The position numbers and the translations under genes are program-made. From an uncultured Alphaproteobacteria bacterium (GTDB lineage Bacteria > Pseudomonadota > Alphaproteobacteria > Micavibrionales > Micavibrionaceae), in the NCBI GenBank assembly GCA_937934135.1, contig CALHAW010000002.1, positions 62,001-126,000 on the forward strand: DNA of 64,000 bases, given 5' to 3'. The notes under the pieces are model-generated. The model was not told the origin of the DNA and ran no database searches. It saw only the letters and a list, made by a program, of their open reading frames with translations. Below are positions 58,504-64,000 of the stretch, piece by piece; position 1 is the stretch's first letter, and every line of letters starts with the position of its first letter.

Positions 58504-59360
58504 CTCATATTTTAACACTTGTTGCATCAGACACCCCCTTAACGGAAAAACATTTTGATCTGCTTGGTAGTTTGAAAACCACGCCTGATTGGTTGGAGCG
58601 CAGTAAAGCGGTAGATTTTAAAATTGATACAACCTTATCGATTGAAGAAATAAAAGCGCTCCGTCGGGCGTTTGACGGGGATAAGATTGATGTGTTTTGT
58701 ACGGCGGAAGAGGGGCGTAAAAAAGTATTATTCCTTGCCGATATGGATTCAACCATTGTCACCAGTGAAACATTGGATGAAATGGCGGAGGAAGCAGGGC
58801 TTAAAGACAAAGTATCAAAGATCACAGAACGTGCCATGCGCGGTGAGGTCGATTTTCATGGCGCGATAAAAGAGCGCGTTGGTTTACTGAATGGTCTCTC
58901 CATTGAGGCATTGAGCCGCACCTTAAACCAAACTGAAATTTCAAAGGGCGCGCGTACGCTTTTAAAAGCACTTAAAAATGAGGGCGTGTTTTGTGCTTTG
59001 GTATCGGGTGGATTTACATTTTTTACGGGCGCGATTGGCGAGAAACTTAATTTTGATGCACATCATGGAAACGTACTAAATATTGAAAATGGTAAATTAA
59101 CAGGCGGCGTACAAGATCCGATTTTGGATAAAAATGCGAAGCTCAACTTCCTGAAATTATATTGCGAAGAACTAAGTTTGGATTTATCTGAAACCATTGC
59201 CATTGGTGACGGCGCAAATGATCTTCCCATGCTCGAAGCCGCAGGTCTTGGGATAGGCTATCACCCCAAACCATTATTAGAAGACAAACTCATAAACTGT
59301 ATCCGCCACACAGACTTAACGTCAGTGCTTTATATGCAAGGTTATTCAAGCGTACTCTAA
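58500..59360 (+). CDS. serB: phosphoserine phosphatase
   Basis: Last step of serine synthesis. The 286-residue HAD enzyme has a small N-terminal domain (about 1-75), motif I LADMDSTIVTSE with the nucleophile Asp, motif II ALVSGGFTFF, a Lys in motif III, and motif IV AIGDGANDLPMLEAAGLGI. It is coupled to pdxJ by a 4-base overlap. With serA and serC, all serine pathway genes are in this 6-kb region. Confidence 0.96.
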   Translation: MTHILTLVASDTPLTEKHFDLLGSLKTTPDWLERSKAVDFKIDTTLSIEEIKALRRAFDGDKIDVFCTAEEGRKKVLFLADMDSTIVTSETLDEMAEEAGLKDKVSKITERAMRGEVDFHGAIKERVGLLNGLSIEALSRTLNQTEISKGARTLLKALKNEGVFCALVSGGFTFFTGAIGEKLNFDAHHGNVLNIENGKLTGGVQDPILDKNAKLNFLKLYCEELSLDLSETIAIGDGANDLPMLEAAGLGIGYHPKPLLEDKLINCIRHTDLTSVLYMQGYSSVL

Positions 59361-59378
59361 AATCGCCCTTTAAAATCT

Positions 59379-59408
59379 TTGTGCAATTATGTGATTTTGG
59401 CGTACAAT
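59379..59408 (+). promoter_or_regulatory. candidate promoter giving a near-leaderless transcript
   Basis: TTGTGC (59379-59384) and TACAAT (59403-59408) with an 18-base spacer. A start site 6-8 bases past the -10 would fall at or just before the ATG at 59418, and no Shine-Dalgarno is present there. Confidence 0.35.
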
Positions 59409-59417
59409 TAAAATATC

Positions 59418-60500
59418 ATGACCAATTCAAAAAATATTAAAGATAGCAAACCAAAAGATGTTCTTGAAACACCCGAGGCCGTGAAAAAGGGAGAGGCCGC
59501 CCCACTGGTTGCTTCGACAGGGGGCGCGAAGAAATATAATTTTACTATCCCGCAGGATGATTTTGATGATCTTTTACGCCGTTATTGCCGCAATTATACC
59601 TCCATGGCCAAAGAAGGGCGATTTGATAAAATTGTAGGGCGGGACGAAGAAATTGATCAGGTCATGTTAATCTTACTTCAACGCAACAGAAAAAATGCCT
59701 GTATGTTGGCTCCTGCAGGGGTTGGTAAAACCGCATTGGTCGCAGGATTGGCACAGGCCGTAGTGGCGGAACGCGTTCCGCCCTACCTTCGTAATGCCCA
59801 AGTGATTGAGCTGGATATGTCTGCCATGGCTGCAGGGACGAACAGCCCCGGTGAATTTCAAGCGCGCTTTATCCCAATCTGCAAGGGCATGGCGGAACGA
59901 TATCACCATCCTGAATATCCGCGTTACATCATGTTTATTGATGAAATTCATACCATCATGCCAACCGTCACGGGGTCTGCCTATGCAGGACTATCCGAAG
60001 TGATGAAGCCTTATATGACTGTCGGGGATCTCCATATTTTGGGCGCGACAACATTGGACGAATTTCGTATGTATGTCGCGGTTGACCCTGCGCTGGATCG
60101 TCGCTTTCAAAAGGTTCACTTGCGGATGCCATCGGCCGATGAAACATTACAAATTCTTCAAGGGGTACGCCCCAGCTATGCCCGCCATCACCAATTAGAA
60201 ATCCCAGATGATTGTTTAGAATTGGTTGTAAAATTGACGGAAGAACATATGCGTAAAAGATCACAACCCGATAAATCAATTATCACCATGGACGCCGCCT
60301 GTGCATGGCATAATATGTTCCGTGGTGAAGACCGCACGCTTTCAAAAGATGCCATTTTTATGATGGTCGCTAAAGAAACGGGGCTTCACCCGGGCGCGCT
60401 CTCCGAAGGGGCGGTTAATCGTGGTGAAGTCTTTGATCCAACCAAAAAAATGGTAAATATTGGGTCAAAAAATTTCCAAGATATGGGAAAAGAAGACTAA
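59418..60500 (+). CDS. stand-alone ClpA/ClpB D1-like AAA+ ATPase
   Basis: A 360-residue protein with one AAA+ module. After a disordered N-terminus (about 1-40) come FDKIVGRDEEIDQVMLIL, Walker A APAGVGKTALVAGL (98-111), Walker B IMFIDEIHTI (171-180), sensor 1 GATTLDEF and arginine finger DPALDRRFQ. These match the first ATPase domain of ClpA/ClpB/ClpC. No Clp N-domain, second AAA domain, middle domain or ClpP-binding loop is present. At the pore loop, where Clp proteins have GAKYRGEF, this protein has GTNSPGEF (140-147), with Ser143 in place of the tyrosine. The function is unknown; it may be a remodelling ATPase that does not thread substrates. It is convergent with the HAD gene by a 4-base overlap. 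Confidence 0.85.
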   Translation: MTNSKNIKDSKPKDVLETPEAVKKGEAAPLVASTGGAKKYNFTIPQDDFDDLLRRYCRNYTSMAKEGRFDKIVGRDEEIDQVMLILLQRNRKNACMLAPAGVGKTALVAGLAQAVVAERVPPYLRNAQVIELDMSAMAAGTNSPGEFQARFIPICKGMAERYHHPEYPRYIMFIDEIHTIMPTVTGSAYAGLSEVMKPYMTVGDLHILGATTLDEFRMYVAVDPALDRRFQKVHLRMPSADETLQILQGVRPSYARHHQLEIPDDCLELVVKLTEEHMRKRSQPDKSIITMDAACAWHNMFRGEDRTLSKDAIFMMVAKETGLHPGALSEGAVNRGEVFDPTKKMVNIGSKNFQDMGKED

Positions 60501-61168
60501 ATTTTAAGAATTTGGGCGCAGTCAATCGCGGTTTCAAATTGTGCATGAACATGGTCTTCCAAATTATCTTGCACTTCATCGTAACAAATATGGGCGGTTT
60601 GCATGCCAATATCATGCGCAATTTTTAAATTCCGCGCCAAATCATCCACCATGATAATATTTTTTGGCGGCACATTAAGCCTTTCAACCGCCAAGTTAAA
60701 CCCTTTGGCACTGATTGATTTTGCCTCAAAATCGGCATCCTCCACCGCGATAATTTTATCGTCGGGAAATAAATCCTTCAGGCCAGCATGGGTTAACGCA
60801 CGATATGCCCAGCCACGTGATGCATTGGTTAAAATGACTTGTGGTTTATCAAGCGCCAATAAATGATCCCGTATCCCCGCAATCATATCAATATGAACCA
60901 CATCAATCATGTCATGATAAGCGCCATGAACATCACGATAAGACATGCCATAATCTTTCACGTAATAATGAATAGAATAACCATAAAGAGATTCAGATTT
61001 CTCGGCGAGGGCAAAGGCCTCTTCCTCACTCATATCTAACCCTATTTGTACCGCAAGCTTGGCCGCAGCTTCATTACAATGATGGCGAAAGGCAGAGGTA
61101 AAACGGTAAAGTGTGTTATCTAAATCCCAGATAATACCCTCTACTTGGCCGGGGTGAATGCTCCCCAA
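60497..61168 (-). CDS. HAD-family hydrolase, pyrimidine 5'-nucleotidase-like
   Basis: A 223-residue phosphatase-type protein. Motif I IIWDLDNTLYRF has the two Asp residues, motif II is VILTNASRGWAYRAL, and motif III/IV are FNLAVERLNVPPKNIIMVDDLARN. These match the pyrimidine 5'-nucleotidase subgroup (YrfG/TIGR01993-like). The only plausible start is TTG at 61168, which directly follows the TAA of the SIMPL gene in the same frame; AGAGGA lies just upstream. Its natural substrate is uncertain. Confidence 0.85.
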   Translation of the reverse strand: MGSIHPGQVEGIIWDLDNTLYRFTSAFRHHCNEAAAKLAVQIGLDMSEEEAFALAEKSESLYGYSIHYYVKDYGMSYRDVHGAYHDMIDVVHIDMIAGIRDHLLALDKPQVILTNASRGWAYRALTHAGLKDLFPDDKIIAVEDADFEAKSISAKGFNLAVERLNVPPKNIIMVDDLARNLKIAHDIGMQTAHICYDEVQDNLEDHVHAQFETAIDCAQILKI

Positions 61169-61912
61169 TTAATCCTCTAAATAAAAGCGGATGGTCGATA
61201 CCACGCGGACTTTTTTATTGCGTTGCTGTGCTTGGGAAACGACATAGGTTTGGTCACGCGGTAAGATTTGAAAAATTCCCTGAGATGCGTGCTTGATATC
61301 ACCTACTTCTGAACCTGAATTATCAGCAAATTGTCGTGCGGCTTCACGCGCATTGCGGGTTGCTTCGGCAATCATATCTGGCTTAATCTCATTTAACTTC
61401 GTAAATAAATAAGTCGGCGCGGTATTGGATGAAAATACCACTCCTTGCTTTATCAACGTGCCAATATTTTTTGCCGCTTTATCAACGGCATCAGTATTTT
61501 GGGTACGGACAAGATAGGATTGTGTGACGATATAACGATTATTCGTCCCGCCATTTTGGCGATAACTTTGCGCCAATAAATCCTGCACCTGCACTTGTTG
61601 AAGCTCAATTTCATTATCCGTCAATCCGTGTTTTTTTAAAAAAGATTGAATGGTTTGACCATGTGCTTCCATCTTTTCCTGAAGCGTGTTTAAGTCGTTT
61701 CCTGTTTCTGTATATGCCATTGGCCAAATCGCTAAATCAGCTTCAACATTGCGTTCCGCAAGGCCCTTCATGGTCACTGTACGATCAAAGCTTTTGAAAT
61801 TTTCAAGGCCATCGCGTACGGCCATGCCCGTATAAGCCAAGGAAAGCGATAAAATAAGAACAGCAACCAGCGCCCCAATGCATTGCATTTTTGAACATTT
61901 ATTTTCTGACAT
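61169..61912 (-). CDS. SIMPL-domain (DUF541) membrane-anchored protein
   Basis: A 247-residue protein with an N-terminal transmembrane or signal-anchor segment (about 12-32) and a SIMPL domain, with TVTMKGLAERNVEADLAIWPM, ELQQVQVQDLLAQSY, YLVRTQNTDAVDKAAK and RNAREAARQFADNSGSEVG. Such domains occur in periplasmic proteins implicated in oxidative stress and in kinase-interacting proteins. It lies directly upstream of the HAD gene, which starts at the next codon after its stop. The biological role is unknown. Confidence 0.88.
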   Translation of the reverse strand: MSENKCSKMQCIGALVAVLILSLSLAYTGMAVRDGLENFKSFDRTVTMKGLAERNVEADLAIWPMAYTETGNDLNTLQEKMEAHGQTIQSFLKKHGLTDNEIELQQVQVQDLLAQSYRQNGGTNNRYIVTQSYLVRTQNTDAVDKAAKNIGTLIKQGVVFSSNTAPTYLFTKLNEIKPDMIAEATRNAREAARQFADNSGSEVGDIKHASQGIFQILPRDQTYVVSQAQQRNKKVRVVSTIRFYLED

Positions 61913-61938
61913 CAGCGTTCTCCTTTTACTGTATGAAA

Positions 61939-62943
61939 TTATTTTACCGCTTTAAAAATTTTAAATCCATCTTGTTCTTGTATCTTTTCAATATGGCTAA
62001 AATATGCGCCAATTATTTTCTCATACGGTAAATGTGAATTGGCAACCATATAAAGCGTACCATGAGATTTGAGGCTTTTTGCGGCATTATCAATAAATTT
62101 TTCACCAAGGTGATTATCAACTTTCTTCCCTTCATGAAAAGGCGGGTTCATAATGATCCAATCTAATCCCTTTAAAGTAAATTTTGTTAAATCTTGCCAG
62201 TGATATTCAACATCAAACTGATTCAAATTCTCTTTGGCGCATTCCAACGCGTGATAATCTGCATCAATGGCGTATAATTGTTCAATATCAAGGTTTCTCT
62301 GCAAAACCTGCCGCGCCAGATATCCATACCCACAACCAAAATCCGCGCCACTGCCTTTTAACGGATCTGTTAGGCTTTCAATTAATAAATAAGATCCTAA
62401 ATCGATTTTATTCCAACCAAAAATACCGGGTTGAGTCGTATAAACCGCATCCCCCACACGCATTTCTTGGCGTGATCCATCTTCGATCGCGTTATAAATT
62501 TCGGCGGGATTTAATTCTTCCCTTACCGCGACCACAATGCGGCATTTGGATTTTGAAAGACTCTGTACGTTTACACCAAAAGCTTTCATAGTTTTTTCCA
62601 GCGTTTTACCGCCGGCGTCATTCGCCGCAACACAAATTAAACACCCGCCTTTCTTTAATGCGCTTAAGCTCTTGGCAATTAAGGCCTTCGCAGATATTTT
62701 CTGCTTTGGAATTTCAAGGAAAATGACATCATAATGCTCTGGCGTGAGCGGTGCAACGCCGCGTCCTTTCGCATTCCTGCTCCATTTATCGGCTTGCGGT
62801 TTAAAACTGTTAAATAATTTTAAATCCTGAATATCGTCAAAGGCGGAATCATATTCACATTCAATCGCCGCGCAAATGGCGTCTGGAAGAATGGGTGCCA
62901 GGATTTCTTTTTCAAAAGGATAAAATAAAAGGGTGTTTTTCAT
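61939..62943 (-). CDS. rsmC: RsmC-like 16S rRNA (guanine-N2) methyltransferase
   Basis: A 334-residue protein with the two-domain build of RsmC/RlmG: a degenerate N-terminal methyltransferase-like half, and a C-terminal catalytic half with YTTQPGIFGWNKIDLGSYLL, the SAM motif GADFGCGYGYLARQV, YAIDADYHALECAKENL and the active-site motif NPPFHEG. It likely methylates a guanine in 16S rRNA, m2G1207 in E. coli RsmC; exact site is inferred. It is 26 bases upstream of the SIMPL gene on the minus strand, and divergent from the SulP gene (78 bases). Confidence 0.85.
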   Translation of the reverse strand: MKNTLLFYPFEKEILAPILPDAICAAIECEYDSAFDDIQDLKLFNSFKPQADKWSRNAKGRGVAPLTPEHYDVIFLEIPKQKISAKALIAKSLSALKKGGCLICVAANDAGGKTLEKTMKAFGVNVQSLSKSKCRIVVAVREELNPAEIYNAIEDGSRQEMRVGDAVYTTQPGIFGWNKIDLGSYLLIESLTDPLKGSGADFGCGYGYLARQVLQRNLDIEQLYAIDADYHALECAKENLNQFDVEYHWQDLTKFTLKGLDWIIMNPPFHEGKKVDNHLGEKFIDNAAKSLKSHGTLYMVANSHLPYEKIIGAYFSHIEKIQEQDGFKIFKAVK

Positions 62944-63021
62944 AGTGAAACAACTATAAACTATGTCCTGTCAGTTCGACATTCCTTTTCTTAATCTAAC
63001 ATCAAATAAAAAGTTTTTGCC

Positions 63022-64000
63022 ATGCTTCGCCTTGTACGCCGTTTTCATCTAACCACTAATCCACGCGCCGATATTCTCTCTGGCTTGACTGTTGCGCTCG
63101 CCCTTGTGCCTGAAGCCATCGCCTTTGCATTTGTGGCAAAGCTTGACCCATTGGTGGGCTTATATGCAGCTTTTATCGTTGGCCTTATTACGTCTGTTTT
63201 TGGTGGGCGAAGCGGTATGATTTCTGGCGCAACCGGCGCAATGGCAGTCGTAATGGTTGGCATTGTAACGGTTTACGGGCCTGAATATCTTTTTGCCGCC
63301 GTTTTATTGGCGGGGCTTATCCAGATTTTATGTGGCATTTCACATATGGGGAAATTTATTCGCCTTGTGCCTTATCCTGTCATGTTAGGGTTCGTCAATG
63401 GCCTTGCGATTGTTATTTTCCTTGCGCAGTTGGGACAATTTAAAAAACAAATAGAGCCAAGCGCCCATACCGTTGAGGATGCAGGGCATCATAGCGCGAT
63501 TGACGTGATTTTTAATGGAAATTGGTTACAAGGGACAAGCATGCAGCTTATGCTGGGTTTAACACTCCTAACCATGGCGCTTATTTGGCTCTTTCCCAAA
63601 ATTCCAAAAATTGGCAAGGCTATTCCCGCAACATTGGTCTCTATTATGGTCGTCAGTGGGTTGGTGATTGGACTTGATCTAGATACAAAAACAGTAGGCG
63701 ATATGGCCAGCATTGCAGGGGGCCTACCAACCTTCCATATCCCAATGGTGCCATTCACCCTTGAAACATTTATGATTATCCTTCCTGTTGCGGTCACGCT
63801 CGCGGCGATTGGCCTGATTGAGAGTTTACTGACGCTTACGCTGATTGATGAAATGACAGAGACGCGCGGACGAACATCCCAAGAATGTATCGGGCAGGGA
63901 CTTGCCAATACAACCTGCGGGATCTTTGGTGCGATGGGTGGTTGCGCAATGATTGGGCAATCTATGATTAATATTAAATCTGGCGGACGCGGAAGATTAT
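63022..64000 (+). CDS. SulP-family anion transporter, 3' end cut by window
   Basis: The ATG at 63022 opens a frame that runs uninterrupted to the window end (326 complete codons). The protein has many hydrophobic segments and the SulP hallmarks: [20 protein letters not shown] near the N-terminus, [25 protein letters not shown] and [20 protein letters not shown]. It probably exchanges sulfate, bicarbonate or other anions at the inner membrane; any C-terminal STAS domain lies beyond the window. The start has no clear Shine-Dalgarno. Confidence 0.93.
   Translation, partial: MLRLVRRFHLTTNPRADILSGLTVALALVPEAIAFAFVAKLDPLVGLYAAFIVGLITSVFGGRSGMISGATGAMAVVMVGIVTVYGPEYLFAAVLLAGLIQILCGISHMGKFIRLVPYPVMLGFVNGLAIVIFLAQLGQFKKQIEPSAHTVEDAGHHSAIDVIFNGNWLQGTSMQLMLGLTLLTMALIWLFPKIPKIGKAIPATLVSIMVVSGLVIGLDLDTKTVGDMASIAGGLPTFHIPMVPFTLETFMIILPVAVTLAAIGLIESLLTLTLIDEMTETRGRTSQECIGQGLANTTCGIFGAMGGCAMIGQSMINIKSGGRGRL

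Noticed and set aside
1..64000. tRNA, rRNA, insertion sequence, prophage or integron elements
   Set aside because: No transposase, integrase or phage structural frame and no rRNA-like sequence were seen. tRNAs were looked for only by eye and cannot be fully excluded without a covariance search.

Overview
The window looks like chromosome of a free-living alphaproteobacterium with moderately low GC. Several runs of genes have a conserved alphaproteobacterial order: cmk-rpsA-ihfB-lapA-pyrF-trpF-trpB-trpA-accD-folC, a ChvI/ChvG-type two-component pair followed by rapZ, and tsaE-murU-addB-addA-trxA. There is also a DivL-type cell-cycle pseudokinase. The assignment to a Micavibrio/Rhodospirillales-like lineage is inference from gene content, not proof. 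I saw no rRNA, tRNA, CRISPR array, insertion sequence or prophage.

Layout. 1-5 kb: the 3' part of a Dot/Icm-type (IcmC/IcmD-like) membrane protein cut by the window edge, hisI, a membrane GGDEF-EAL protein, aroA and a convergent lipoprotein gene. 5.6-14.7 kb: a long co-directional block for nucleotide, ribosome, tryptophan and fatty-acid functions. 14.9-18.7 kb: chvI-chvG, an integral membrane protein where hprK is often found, and rapZ. 18.7-27.5 kb: two small overlapping unknown genes, ahcY, a GDSL hydrolase and anchored methyltransferase pair, an FMN reductase-purU-divL operon, and a reductase operon with a DUF6065-like protein. 27.5-37.3 kb: tsaE-murU-addB-addA in a chain of 4-base overlaps, then trxA and an ABC exporter. 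37.4-40.6 kb on the minus strand: thrS-tspO-infC, with infC apparently starting at AUC. 40.6-53.1 kb on the minus strand: a type I secretion cluster (HlyD-like adaptor, LapB-like ABC transporter, TolC-like channel) and its probable substrate, a 2310-residue repeat adhesin. 53.4-59.4 kb: all three serine biosynthesis genes (serA, serC, serB) with pdxJ, interrupted by a small DNA methyltransferase and a LysE exporter. 59.4-64 kb: a stand-alone ClpA/B-like AAA+ module, a HAD hydrolase, a SIMPL protein, an RsmC-like methyltransferase and a SulP transporter cut by the right edge.

How it fits together. Complete trp and ser pathway segments argue against an obligate intracellular life. The surface-related genes (type I secretion adhesin, Dot/Icm component, c-di-GMP enzyme, ChvG/ChvI envelope sensor) suggest a cell that attaches to surfaces or other cells. 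Most distinctive are the infC AUC start, the DivL tyrosine H-box, the AAA+ module lacking the usual pore tyrosine, the RapZ P-loop without lysine, and the large T1SS locus with a strong terminator inside it.
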